Below are positions 41,099 through 49,872 of a DNA stretch of 53,703 nt, one piece after another. Source of the stretch: CALMEH01 sp964548225 (GTDB lineage: Bacteria; Acidobacteriota; Blastocatellia; Pyrinomonadales; Pyrinomonadaceae); NCBI GenBank assembly GCA_964548225.1, contig CAZJQP010000026.1:1-53703 (forward strand), in the 5' to 3' direction. A program made the position numbers and the translations under genes. Position 1 is the first letter of the stretch, and each line of letters starts with the position of its first letter. The notes under the pieces are model-generated. The model had not been told where the DNA came from and ran no database searches. It was given only the letters and a program-made list of their open reading frames with translations.

Positions 41099-41980
41099 AT
41101 GTATGAAAAAATAAAATATCACGTCTTTGATATTCTCGTCGAAACCGATGACGGTGAAATAATTGACCGAATTGTTGCTATTTTTTTGATGATTTTGATT
41201 TTGCTCAATACGATTGCGGTCGTTTTGGAAACGGTCGAAACCATCAATCAAGAATATGCGGCATATTTTCACGCGCTCGAAGTTTTTTCGGTTGTCGTTT
41301 TTACGCTCGAATATATTTTGCGGTTGTGGGTTGCGCCACTCGAAAAGCGTTTTTCGGGACGTTTCGGACGACTTCGTTATGCGGTAACGATTTTTGCGCT
41401 GATTGATTTGGTCGCAGTTCTGCCGTTTTATCTGCCATTGCTTTTCCCGATGGATTTGCTCGTAATAAGGTTTTTGCGCGTTTTTCGGCTGTTCCGTCTG
41501 TTCAAATTAAACCGTTACGCCCGCTCGTTGAACACGCTCGATGATATTTTACGCAATAAAAAAGAGGAACTTCTCGTAACTTTTGCGATGCTTATGATGC
41601 TTCTGCTTTTTTCTTCGAGTTTGATGTATCTCGTTGAACACGATGCCCAGCCGGACAAATTTCCCGACATTCCGACGGCAATGTGGTGGGGCATTGTAAC
41701 ACTAACAACCGTCGGCTACGGCGATGCTTTTCCGATTACGGTCTTGGGAAAAATTTTAGGCGGATTTGTTGCCATTCTCGGCATTGCACTGTTTGCTATT
41801 CCAACCGGAATTATTGCCGCAGGTTTTAACGAAGAACTCGAAAAAATTCGATTGAAAGACAAAATAAAATGTCCTGCCTGTCCGCATTGCGACGGTGATA
41901 TTTCCGATGTTATTTTGTCTTATAAACCAAAGGAGGAAAATCAGACGATGAAAGAAACAAACGAAGAACCGGAAAGATGA
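41099..41980 (+). CDS. Voltage-gated-type potassium channel (6TM)
   Basis: 293 residues, inner membrane. Six helices and a pore loop. S4-like segment RFLRVFRLFRLFKLNRYARS (about 122-143) with regularly spaced arginines; selectivity filter TTVGYGD (about 202-208); S6 GGFVAILGIALFAIPTGIIA. The cytosolic tail carries CPACPHC, a possible metal or redox site. Homologous to KvAP/Kch-type prokaryotic channels. Monocistronic as far as can be seen. Confidence 0.92.
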   Translation: MYEKIKYHVFDILVETDDGEIIDRIVAIFLMILILLNTIAVVLETVETINQEYAAYFHALEVFSVVVFTLEYILRLWVAPLEKRFSGRFGRLRYAVTIFALIDLVAVLPFYLPLLFPMDLLVIRFLRVFRLFRLFKLNRYARSLNTLDDILRNKKEELLVTFAMLMMLLLFSSSLMYLVEHDAQPDKFPDIPTAMWWGIVTLTTVGYGDAFPITVLGKILGGFVAILGIALFAIPTGIIAAGFNEELEKIRLKDKIKCPACPHCDGDISDVILSYKPKEENQTMKETNEEPER

Positions 41981-42090
41981 CTAATTTGTAATATTTGCTT
42001 CACAATATTTTTAATTCTCCGCTCCATACAACCAAATTCGCATTCACCGCACCAATAAACAAGACAATGCCTTGTTGTTTGGAGAACAAA

Positions 42091-42576
42091 ATGAAAATTT
42101 TACCTGTAATTTTGCTGTGTCTTTTTTTCGGCTTCAGCATTTTCGCACAGACAGAAAAAGTCGGCATAGAAGCGATTTCACTTTGGCGCATTGGTGCAGA
42201 CGGAACAACAAATGAAGAAACCGAAAACTTTTTGACCAACGATAAACCGCTTCTATTTTCCGTTAAGCTCGATTCTCTGAAACCGGCTACTGTTAAATTG
42301 CTTCTCGTCGCCGTTAATGTTCAAGGCATCAAGCCCGAAACAAAATCGGTAGCAATAAGTTTTACGACCAACGGCAAACAAAATATTGTTAATTTCCGTG
42401 CAAATCCCGAAGGCGTATGGCTTGCCGGAAAATACCGTGCCGATATTTACATTAATAATAAACTTGCTGCAAACAAAGAGTTTATGATTGAAAAAGTTTC
42501 TCAGCAGACCGAAAAAGAAATCGTGCCGAAAACAAACTCAAAACCCAAATCAGCCGGACGAAAACGGAAAAATTAA
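42091..42576 (+). CDS. Secreted beta-rich protein, unknown
   Basis: 161 residues. Start MKILPVILLCLFFGFSIFAQ with GGAG at 42081-42084; an earlier ATG at 41995 would precede the signal peptide by 32 residues. The mature part looks like one Ig-like sandwich (KPLLFSVKLDSLKPATVKLL; NPEGVWLAGKYRADIYINN) with a basic tail (KPKSAGRKRKN). Not recognised. Followed by a strong terminator. Confidence 0.75.
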   Translation: MKILPVILLCLFFGFSIFAQTEKVGIEAISLWRIGADGTTNEETENFLTNDKPLLFSVKLDSLKPATVKLLLVAVNVQGIKPETKSVAISFTTNGKQNIVNFRANPEGVWLAGKYRADIYINNKLAANKEFMIEKVSQQTEKEIVPKTNSKPKSAGRKRKN

Positions 42577-42580
42577 ACAA

Positions 42581-42617
42581 AAAAATGCTCAGAGCAATTT
42601 GCCCCGAGCATTTTTTT
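42581..42617. terminator. Bidirectional intrinsic terminator
   Basis: AAAAATGCTC (42581-42590) pairs with GAGCATTTTT (42606-42615) and continues into T8. Convergent genes on both sides. Confidence 0.9.
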
Positions 42618-42632
42618 TAACTTTCGCTAAAA

Positions 42633-42977
42633 TTACCAACGTGAACCACCGCCGTAACCGCCGCGTCCGCCACCGCCGCCGCGATTTCCGCCGCGTCCGC
42701 CGCCGTAGCCGCCACGATTTCCGCCGCCGTTGTTTTCACGCGGTTTAGCCTCGTTAACGGTCAAATTGCGTCCGTTAAAGTCTGTGCCGTTTAATTGTTC
42801 GATGGCGTTTTCGCCTTCTTCTTTCGACGACATTTCGACGAAGCCGAAGCCACGCGAACGTCCGGTATCGCGGTCTTCAACGACATTTGCCGATTCAACC
42901 GTGCCGAATTCACCGAATGCTTGCTCTAAATCCGAATTGTTAACACTAAAGGAAAGATTTCCTACATAAAGTTTCAT
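42633..42977 (-). CDS. RRM RNA-binding protein with RGG-rich tail
   Basis: 114 residues. RNA-recognition motif at 1-80 with RNP2 LYVGNLS and RNP1 RGFGFVEM, then a Gly/Arg tail (GGNRGGYGGGRGG). Bacterial RRM proteins of this shape (cyanobacterial Rbp type) bind single-stranded RNA and are often cold-induced. Start MKLYVGN at 42977. The upstream region is long and may contain a regulated leader. Confidence 0.93.
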   Translation of the reverse strand: MKLYVGNLSFSVNNSDLEQAFGEFGTVESANVVEDRDTGRSRGFGFVEMSSKEEGENAIEQLNGTDFNGRNLTVNEAKPRENNGGGNRGGYGGGRGGNRGGGGGRGGYGGGSRW

Positions 42978-43402
42978 AATATTTGTCTGTTTTATCTGTG
43001 TTTCCGCTCTTGTTTCACGCGGAAAGGTCAAAAGAAGTGTCGAATTCGGAATGTCTTCGGGAAACGGTTGTCGTAGCGAAGTATTGCGTCTCGGATGCTC
43101 GTAAAAAAGCAACTTCTGTAACTAAAAAAATCCTCTGCTCCCGAACTATCCAAAACGCCGTTAAATCAAAATTTTTATCGAAGAGGCGCATCACCGTTGA
43201 TGCGCGGAAACAGAACCAACTGTATTTAGTTTGACGTTTTCGACAAAAATTTGCAAACCGATTTCGCCGAAACTTTATTTTATTTCGTATTTTCTCTTTT
43301 TTGATAGAAAATTAAGACAATTTTGTGTTATTTTCGTATTTCAAGAAACATCTCATCACAAACTTTCGACAACTAAAGAAAAGCATCAACGGAGAAACAA
43401 AA
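42978..43402. other. 425-nt divergent intergenic region with hairpin
   Basis: No gene was found here between the RRM gene and the M1 aminopeptidase. A perfect hairpin GCGCATCA-CCGT-TGATGCGC sits at 43186-43205, about 210 nt before the RRM start, as part of a possible long 5' leader. The part next to the peptidase is AT-rich and may hold its promoter; no clear boxes seen. Confidence 0.5.
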
Positions 43403-45262
43403 ATGAAACCAAATTTTCAGATATTTTTTATTTTTTTCGCAATTATTCTTGGCGCGGTTTTTACAATTAACGCGCAAACTTTTGCGGACGACATTCATTC
43501 TTACGCGAAACCTAATCAAGTGCGCGTAAGTCATATTGACCTTGATTGGACAATTTTATTTGACCAAAAATCCATCAAAGGCACGGCAACACTAAACATC
43601 ATCCGCACGGATAAAAACGCGCCCTTGATTTTGGATACGCGAGATTTGAACATCGAAAAAATCGAAACTTCCGCCAACGGAAAAAACTTTCAGCCAACGA
43701 CTTTTGAACTCGGCACGGCAGACAAAATTCTCGGTGCGCCTTTGAGCATTAAACTTCCTGCAAATGCAAAAAAAGTGCGGATTTTTTATTCAACTGCGCC
43801 AACGGCTTCCGGTTTGCAATGGCTCAATCCGGCACAAACTGCGGGGAAAAATCAGCCATTTATGTTTTCGCAAGCGCAAGCGATTCACGCACGTTCGATG
43901 ATTCCGCTTCAAGATTCTCCGCAAATTCGCGTAACATATTCGGCGCGTGTTCGCACACCGAAAAATCTGCTTGCCGTAATGAGCGCGGCGGGAAATTCGC
44001 AAACTTCCGTGAGAACGGGCGATTATCGTTTTACGATGAACAAGGCGATTCCACCTTATTTGATTGCGATTGCCGTGGGCGATTTGGAATTTAAGAGTTT
44101 GGGCAAACGAACCGGCGTTTATACCGAACCTTCGATGATGGCAAAAGCGTCAATAGAGCTTTCGGACACCGAAAAAATGGTAATTGAAACCGAAAAAGTT
44201 TATGGAAAATACGCTTGGGGCAGATACGATTTGCTTGTTTTGCCGCCTTCATTTCCCTTCGGCGGAATGGAAAATCCGATGCTTACGTTTGCTACGCCAA
44301 CGATTCTTGCGGGCGACAAATCTCTCGTTTCGCTTGTCGCGCACGAACTTGCACATTCTTGGTCTGGAAATCTCGTAACAAATGCAACTTGGCGCGATTT
44401 TTGGCTGAATGAAGGTTTTACAACTTACTTGGAAAGACGAATTATTGAAGCCGTCTATGGCGTAAATCGGCGCGAAATGGAAGCGACACTTGGCAAACGC
44501 GAACTCATTAACGAAATGTCGGAAATGAGCGAAAACGACCAAACCTTGCACGTTGATTTAAAAGGACGCGACCCGGACGACGGCTTGACAGGCGTTCCAT
44601 ATGAAAAAGGTGCATTGTTTTTGCGTTGGCTCGAAGAAAGTTTCGGACGCGAAAAATTTGATAAATTCGTGCGCGGATATTTTGCAAAACATTCGTTCCA
44701 GAGCATCACAACCGAAACTTTTGTTAATTATTTACAGAAAAATCTGCTCGACGTTTATCCGAACACAGTTTCACGCGCAGACGTTGACGAATGGATTTAC
44801 AAAGCCGGATTGCCGAAAAATGCGCCGAATCCGAAATCCGACGCATTTACCAAAGTCGAAACTCAGGTTGAAAATTTTATGAGCGAAAAAACTCCGGCAA
44901 CTGCGTTGATGACAAAAGATTGGACTACGCAGGAATGGCTTCATTTCTTGCGAAAAATGCCCGAAACACTTGATACGGCGAAAATGTCGGAACTCGACAA
45001 AGCGTTTAATTTTACAAAAATCGGCAATTCCGAAATTGCGTTTCAATGGCTGATGATGTCAATCAGAAACAAATACACGGCGGCAGATAGGCGGCTCGAA
45101 GATTTTCTAATCAACATCGGACGGCGCAAATTTGTCCGACCGCTTTTCACTGAACTTGCAAAAGTTGATATGAAACGCGCCTGTTCGATCTACTCAAAAT
45201 CGCGCAGCGGCTATCATCCGATAACTCAATCGGCGGTTGATGCGATTGTGAAATGTAGTTAA
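43403..45262 (+). CDS. M1-family zinc aminopeptidase, secreted
   Basis: 619 residues. Signal peptide with core IFFIFFAIILGAVFTINAQ. M1 motifs: FGGMENPML (substrate amino-terminus recognition), zinc site HELAH at 314-318 with third ligand Glu337 in LNEGFTTYLE, 18 residues after the second His as expected. The C-terminal helical domain (ALMTKDWTTQEWLHFLRKMP onward) resembles leukotriene-A4-hydrolase-type enzymes. Releases N-terminal amino acids from peptides outside the cytoplasm. GGAG 8 nt before the ATG at 43403. Confidence 0.95.
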   Translation: MKPNFQIFFIFFAIILGAVFTINAQTFADDIHSYAKPNQVRVSHIDLDWTILFDQKSIKGTATLNIIRTDKNAPLILDTRDLNIEKIETSANGKNFQPTTFELGTADKILGAPLSIKLPANAKKVRIFYSTAPTASGLQWLNPAQTAGKNQPFMFSQAQAIHARSMIPLQDSPQIRVTYSARVRTPKNLLAVMSAAGNSQTSVRTGDYRFTMNKAIPPYLIAIAVGDLEFKSLGKRTGVYTEPSMMAKASIELSDTEKMVIETEKVYGKYAWGRYDLLVLPPSFPFGGMENPMLTFATPTILAGDKSLVSLVAHELAHSWSGNLVTNATWRDFWLNEGFTTYLERRIIEAVYGVNRREMEATLGKRELINEMSEMSENDQTLHVDLKGRDPDDGLTGVPYEKGALFLRWLEESFGREKFDKFVRGYFAKHSFQSITTETFVNYLQKNLLDVYPNTVSRADVDEWIYKAGLPKNAPNPKSDAFTKVETQVENFMSEKTPATALMTKDWTTQEWLHFLRKMPETLDTAKMSELDKAFNFTKIGNSEIAFQWLMMSIRNKYTAADRRLEDFLINIGRRKFVRPLFTELAKVDMKRACSIYSKSRSGYHPITQSAVDAIVKCS

Positions 45263-45314
45263 AGAAGATGCGACGGGGCGACGGAGAGAAAAAATCTCGC
45301 CGTCGCATCGTCTT
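45263..45314 (+). terminator. GCGACG hairpin after the aminopeptidase
   Basis: AAGATGCGACG...GAGA-AAAAA-TCTC...CGTCGCATCGTCTT; imperfect stem around GAGAAAAAATCTC. A related hairpin follows the S8 protease gene (49816-49868). Confidence 0.75.
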
Positions 45315-45376
45315 TTCAGCGAACTTAATTCGCGTTTTCAGCGTATCTTTTTCAGATTTAAGGAGATTCTAAAAAA

Positions 45377-45979
45377 ATGTTTTGTCCGAGTTGCGGATTT
45401 GAAGACAAACAAGCAAACCAATTTTGCCGCGCCTGTGGTTCAAACTTGAGCATTGTGCGCGTCGCACTCGAAAAACCCGACAATATCACACAATCAGCGG
45501 CATTTGCGCGAGATGAAATCGGACGTGCGATTGCCGCGAAAATCCGCGAAACGCGCAAAATCTCCGACTTTGCCGAAGTCGCCGAAGACCTTCTGCCCGA
45601 AATCGAAAAATTTCTCGAATCGCCCGCCGAAAAACGTATGCGCCGCATCCGCACCGGCACAATTATTTCCTCAATCGGTTTAGGCGCAGCAATCGCTTTT
45701 TCGATTGTCGCCACCATCGGCGAAAAAGATTTAATAGTTCTCGCCGGACTTGGCGTAGTCTGTTTCTTTATCGGCTTGAGCTTTTTCATCAACGGATTGC
45801 TTTTCACCGTCCCGAAAAAAACAATCTCCGACAATTCGCCCGAAGCCGACTCGCAACGCCAACTCGATGCTGCTGAAACCACAAACGAACTCGTTCTGCC
45901 GCCGTCAAATCAAACATTTGCATCAGTTACCGAACACACGACGCATCAATTAAAACAAAAAGAACCGATTCCTCGTTAG
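45377..45979 (+). CDS. Zinc-ribbon membrane protein
   Basis: 200 residues. N-terminal zinc ribbon with Cys3, Cys6, Cys17 and Cys20 (FCPSCGFEDKQANQFCRACG), a charged helical middle, two membrane helices (about 95-115 IISSIGLGAAIAFSIVA; 120-142 VLAGLGVVCFFIGLSFFI) and a disordered tail. AAGGAG lies upstream. Function unknown; such zinc-ribbon/membrane proteins are common in Acidobacteriota in my experience. Confidence 0.8.
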   Translation: MFCPSCGFEDKQANQFCRACGSNLSIVRVALEKPDNITQSAAFARDEIGRAIAAKIRETRKISDFAEVAEDLLPEIEKFLESPAEKRMRRIRTGTIISSIGLGAAIAFSIVATIGEKDLIVLAGLGVVCFFIGLSFFINGLLFTVPKKTISDNSPEADSQRQLDAAETTNELVLPPSNQTFASVTEHTTHQLKQKEPIPR

Positions 45980-45985
45980 CTGATT

Positions 45986-47560
45986 TCAAAACCAATTTCC
46001 CTTTACATCTTTCAGGACAATTTGTGCTGTATTGTGTCCGCTAGCGGCGAAAACTCCACCGCCGGGATGAGTTGATGCGCCGGTGAGATAGAGATTTTTT
46101 ATCGGTGTTTTGTAGGCGGACATTTCGGGTAAAGGTCGGAACAGAAACATCTGGTCGAAATCCATTTCGACGTGCATCACGTTTCCGCGCAAAAGCCCGA
46201 TTCTCTGTTCCAAATCTAAAGGCGATTGAACAAATCGGTCAATTATCGAATTTTTGACGTTTGGCGCGTAGGAATTTACAACGTCAATCAATTTATCGGC
46301 TTCGCGGTTTTCGATTGATTTCCAATCTTCGCCATTTGATAATTCATATGGAAAATATTGTCCCCAAATAAAAAGTGTATGTTTTCCTTTCGGCGCAAGC
46401 GTGTCGTCAACCGATGAAAAAGTCATTGCCAATGCGCCGGGATTTTTTGACGGTATTCCGTTTAAATAATCGGCGTAAGATTTATCGAGATAATCCATTG
46501 TCGGACACATAAGTTGCAATCCGTGATGACAATCAGACGGTTTTCCGCCGTTCGGCGCGGACAAATAATCGGGCAATTCGGAAACAGCACAGCGCACAAT
46601 CATTCCGAAACCGTTGCCGATGCGGACGTTTTCGATTCTTTCCGCTAAACCCGCAGGCAAATTTTCTGCGCCGATTAATTTCAAAAAAGTCGTGTGAACG
46701 TGCGCGTTTGAAACGATTCTTGTTGCTTCGATGCGCGTTCCGTCCGTTAAAATTATCGCGCCTGTTTCGTTATTTTCGACTTCAATTTTTTCAACTTCGG
46801 CATTTAATAAAACTTCGCCGCCGTGATGTTCGAGACATCGCGCCATCGCTTGCGTGAGTGCGCCCGAACCGCCGCGTGGACGTTTGACACCGCTTTTGTG
46901 AATCATCGAATGCCAACCGAGAAAATCACCGCTTGCCATTGCCGTCGGCGGCGGACCGCTTTGCGCCGCGAGCCACGCCATTGCCGCCCGCAAACCTTCG
47001 TGTTTGAAAGTTTGTTTGACCAACGCGCCGTAAGAAGTCATCAATTTGCGAACCATATCCGCGGGATTTTTCGATTTTGTGCCAAAAATAAGATGTCGCC
47101 CAAGATTGAGCATCGTCGGCGGTTTCAGAAACGCTTGAAAAACTCCTTCGTTCAATTTTTCCCATTCGGCAACGAATTTTTTGTATCTTTCGGCATCTTC
47201 CGGCGAGATTTTGGCGATTGATTCGCAGGTTTTATCAACATCTTTCCAGAAATAAATCGCTTCACCATTCGGCAAAGGTGCAAATGCAAACGGGTCGCAA
47301 TCAATATATTCCAACCCGAATTTTTCAAGCTCCAAATCCTTAATAACCGGCGTGAGATGAATCATAATATGCGCCGACGAACCAACATCAATTTTGTAAC
47401 CTTCAATCAAATCATCCTGCGTGCAAACCGCACCGCCGACAATATGCCGACGTTCCAAAACAATGACTTTCAATCCGGCTTTTGCCAAATAACAAGCGCA
47501 CGTCAAACCGTTATGTCCGCCGCCGATCACCGCGACATCGTATTTTTTTTCAGACTTCAT
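45986..47560 (-). CDS. CrtO/PYROXD2-like FAD-dependent carotenoid oxidoreductase
   Basis: 524 residues. FAD motif VAVIGGGHNGLTCACYLAKA at residues 9-28, VGGAVCTQ, and the C-terminal flavin block LYLTGASTHPGGGVFAASG. Overall pattern (RPLPEMSAYKTPIKNLYL) resembles cyanobacterial CrtO beta-carotene ketolases and related desaturase-like enzymes, so a 4-keto product is possible; the eukaryotic PYROXD2 group is a similar alternative. Its start overlaps the patatin stop by 4 nt. CrtY and CrtI-like genes nearby support a carotenoid role. Confidence 0.82.
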   Translation of the reverse strand: MKSEKKYDVAVIGGGHNGLTCACYLAKAGLKVIVLERRHIVGGAVCTQDDLIEGYKIDVGSSAHIMIHLTPVIKDLELEKFGLEYIDCDPFAFAPLPNGEAIYFWKDVDKTCESIAKISPEDAERYKKFVAEWEKLNEGVFQAFLKPPTMLNLGRHLIFGTKSKNPADMVRKLMTSYGALVKQTFKHEGLRAAMAWLAAQSGPPPTAMASGDFLGWHSMIHKSGVKRPRGGSGALTQAMARCLEHHGGEVLLNAEVEKIEVENNETGAIILTDGTRIEATRIVSNAHVHTTFLKLIGAENLPAGLAERIENVRIGNGFGMIVRCAVSELPDYLSAPNGGKPSDCHHGLQLMCPTMDYLDKSYADYLNGIPSKNPGALAMTFSSVDDTLAPKGKHTLFIWGQYFPYELSNGEDWKSIENREADKLIDVVNSYAPNVKNSIIDRFVQSPLDLEQRIGLLRGNVMHVEMDFDQMFLFRPLPEMSAYKTPIKNLYLTGASTHPGGGVFAASGHNTAQIVLKDVKGNWF

Positions 47561-48333
47561 ATTTTGGATTCAAGCAAGGCTTTGATTTCATCAATTTTTT
47601 CGAGTGCGGCTTCTTCACCTGCCTTTACGAATTCGTCCATTTTACCGATTTCGTCAGGGCGAAGATGCGCGATTTGGGGAATTATGACGACATCGGCGCG
47701 ATAGTGATGCGCTTTGGAAGCGGCACGGAGAAGCATCATTGTTGATTGAAAAAGTATGCCGATGAGCGTCGAAGGTTTGCCCCAATACGTTGCGCCCGAA
47801 GCGAGAACATCAACGGCGATAATGATTTCCGCACCGAGTTTTTTTACCGCTTTGGTCGGAACTGCCGCGACAACGCCGCCGTCAATCAGCATTCTTTCAT
47901 TGATTTGAACCGGCGCGAAAATTCCGGGAATCGCACAGCTTGCGCGGACGGCTTCGATTAAATCGCCTTCCGTCAACACAACTTCTTCGCCCGTTTCCAA
48001 ATCGCACGCCACGGCGGCAAACGGAATCGGCAAATCTTCAAATTTTTGCACGGGAAATTCGCTTTTGAAAAATTTGCCCATCGCCGCATTTGAAAGCAAG
48101 CCTTTTGCCGAATAAGAAAGTCCGGTCATCTTGAACCAACTCATTTTTTTACCGATTTCGGCGATTTGTTCGACGCTCAAACCAGCCGCAAAAGCCGCGC
48201 CCGCGACCGAACCTGCCGAAGTTCCCGATAAAAAATCAACCGGAATATTGTTTTCAACCAAAACCTTCAAAACGCCCAAGTGCGCGAAGCCACGCGCCGC
48301 CCCGCCCGATAGTGCTAAACCTACTTTCTTCAT
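47557..48333 (-). CDS. Patatin-like phospholipase (RssA/NTE family)
   Basis: 258 residues, cytosolic serine acyl hydrolase. Oxyanion motif GGAARGFAHLG, nucleophile Ser39 in GTSAGS, dyad Asp151 in IDGGVV. Length fits the single-domain bacterial RssA/YlbK group. Translationally coupled to the carotenoid oxidoreductase downstream (ATGA overlap), which suggests a shared membrane-lipid context. Confidence 0.93.
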   Translation of the reverse strand: MKKVGLALSGGAARGFAHLGVLKVLVENNIPVDFLSGTSAGSVAGAAFAAGLSVEQIAEIGKKMSWFKMTGLSYSAKGLLSNAAMGKFFKSEFPVQKFEDLPIPFAAVACDLETGEEVVLTEGDLIEAVRASCAIPGIFAPVQINERMLIDGGVVAAVPTKAVKKLGAEIIIAVDVLASGATYWGKPSTLIGILFQSTMMLLRAASKAHHYRADVVIIPQIAHLRPDEIGKMDEFVKAGEEAALEKIDEIKALLESKI

Positions 48334-48337
48334 CTTT

Positions 48338-48397
48338 TATAGTTTCGGGTTTCCGGTTTCTTGTTTCAAGTTGAAAAACGAGAAACCGGAAACTATA
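48338..48397. repeat. TTTCCGG word hairpin
   Basis: TATAGTTTC, then GGTTTCCGGTTTC (48338-48360), pairs imperfectly with GAAACCGGAAACTATA (48382-48397) in the divergent region between patatin and S8 genes. Confidence 0.7.
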
Positions 48398-48441
48398 AAC
48401 TTGAAACCCATCGGAGTTTGTGAAAAACTTAAAACTCGAAA

Positions 48442-49815
48442 ATGACACCACAAGAATCTTTACAATTATCACGCCGCTTGACATCTGCCGATATTGCGGC
48501 GGGCGAAACTGTTTGCCCCGTCTGTTCGCGTGAAACGAAGGATGAATTTGTTCCGCTTCTCGTTTTAGAAGATGATTTGCAGAACTTGATTCGCGCAAAT
48601 GCGCCTGACACAAACGAATTTGAAGCCGTCTGCGCTCGCTGTGTCCGGCTTTTTGAGCGTGCAAAAGACAAAATTTTAACCGACGCGGCTTTGCAAAAAG
48701 ACGGCTCGCGTGTGCTTTCAACGCCTTTGCGTCTCGATGCCGACGAGCGTTTTACGGGCAAAGGCGTTACGATTGCTTTTTTAGATTCGGGGTTTTATCC
48801 GCACGTTGATTTGACTACGCCGCAAAACCGTATTGTCGCATATCGAAATTTGATGATGAAGGACGGCGATTTGGCGACGCTTTTTCAGCCTGATGTTGCA
48901 AGTTGGCACGGAATGATGACTTCGGTTGTTGCCGCCGGAAACGGAAGTTTGTCAAACGGTTTTTATCGCGGAATTGCGCCCGAATCGGATGTTGTTTTGG
49001 TGAAATTGGCGCGAACCGGACGCATTACGGAAGAAAATATCCAAGAAGGTTTGGAATGGATTTTGGCAAATCGGACGAAATATAACATCAAAATCATCAA
49101 TATTTCTGCGGGCGGCGACGGCGAACAATCTTATTTGCACGATCCTTTGTCGCAAGCTGTCGAAGAATGCGTTGCTCAAGGTTTGACGGTTGTTTGCGCC
49201 GTCGGAAACGCCGGACATTATCCGAATCATCCGGTATATCCGCCCGCATCCGCGCCTTCGTGCATTTCTGTCGGCGGACTTGATGATAATAATTCACTGA
49301 ATCGCGCCAAACGCGGGATGTATCGGTCAAGTTATGGTCCGACGATTGACGGATTGCAAAAACCCGAACTCATCGCACCGTCAATCTGGGTGCCTGCGCC
49401 GATTTTGCCCAACACGCCGACATCTCAACAAGCCGGACTTCTCGAAAAATTAGACAAGGCAAATGATGAAGAATTGCACGATATAATCAAGGAAAATCCG
49501 GGCGTTGATGCTGAATTAGATGCGGCGATTGACCGCGAAATTCATTCCATTCGGCAAATCCTCGCACTCAAAATCCGACGCGAAAGCGTGATTACGAAAC
49601 ATTATAAATATGTTGACGGCACATCTTTTGCTGCGCCGATTGTATCATCCATCATCGCGCAAATGCTCGAAGCAAATCCGCGTCTGACACCACAACAAAT
49701 CAAAAAAATCTTGATTTCAACTGCCGAACGTCTCCCGCATTACGAAGTTGACCGCCAAGGATGGGGCGTTGTTGACCCACGCAAAGCAGTCGAAAAAGCA
49801 TTGAAAATGGGATAA
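48442..49815 (+). CDS. Subtilisin-like (S8) serine protease without signal peptide
   Basis: 457 residues. Triad: Asp115 in FLDSGF, His156 in SWHGMM, Ser395 in DGTSFAAP; oxyanion Asn in AVGNAGH. No signal peptide. The N-terminal domain has CPVC (25-28) and CARC (64-67), a probable zinc-binding pair and a feature unusual for S8 enzymes. A helical insert (about 330-385, LLEKLDKANDEELHDIIKEN) separates the oxyanion region from the Ser motif. Probably a cytosolic protease with metal-dependent or protein-binding N domain. Divergent from patatin. Confidence 0.9.
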   Translation: MTPQESLQLSRRLTSADIAAGETVCPVCSRETKDEFVPLLVLEDDLQNLIRANAPDTNEFEAVCARCVRLFERAKDKILTDAALQKDGSRVLSTPLRLDADERFTGKGVTIAFLDSGFYPHVDLTTPQNRIVAYRNLMMKDGDLATLFQPDVASWHGMMTSVVAAGNGSLSNGFYRGIAPESDVVLVKLARTGRITEENIQEGLEWILANRTKYNIKIINISAGGDGEQSYLHDPLSQAVEECVAQGLTVVCAVGNAGHYPNHPVYPPASAPSCISVGGLDDNNSLNRAKRGMYRSSYGPTIDGLQKPELIAPSIWVPAPILPNTPTSQQAGLLEKLDKANDEELHDIIKENPGVDAELDAAIDREIHSIRQILALKIRRESVITKHYKYVDGTSFAAPIVSSIIAQMLEANPRLTPQQIKKILISTAERLPHYEVDRQGWGVVDPRKAVEKALKMG

Positions 49816-49868
49816 ACAGGGCGAAGTGACGAAGAGAAAAAATCTCATCGTCGCTCCGTCTGATTGTC
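49816..49868. terminator. GCGACG/GAGAAAAAATCTC hairpin after the S8 gene
   Basis: GCGAAGTGACGAAGAGA and TCTCATCGTCGCTCCGTC pair around an A-run. Same word family as 45263-45314. Between convergent genes. Confidence 0.75.
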
Positions 49869-49872
49869 TAAT

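Noticed and set aside
42633..42760. Plus-strand Arg-rich frame opposite the RRM gene tail
   Set aside because: Explained by the antisense of the RGG-coding repeat.
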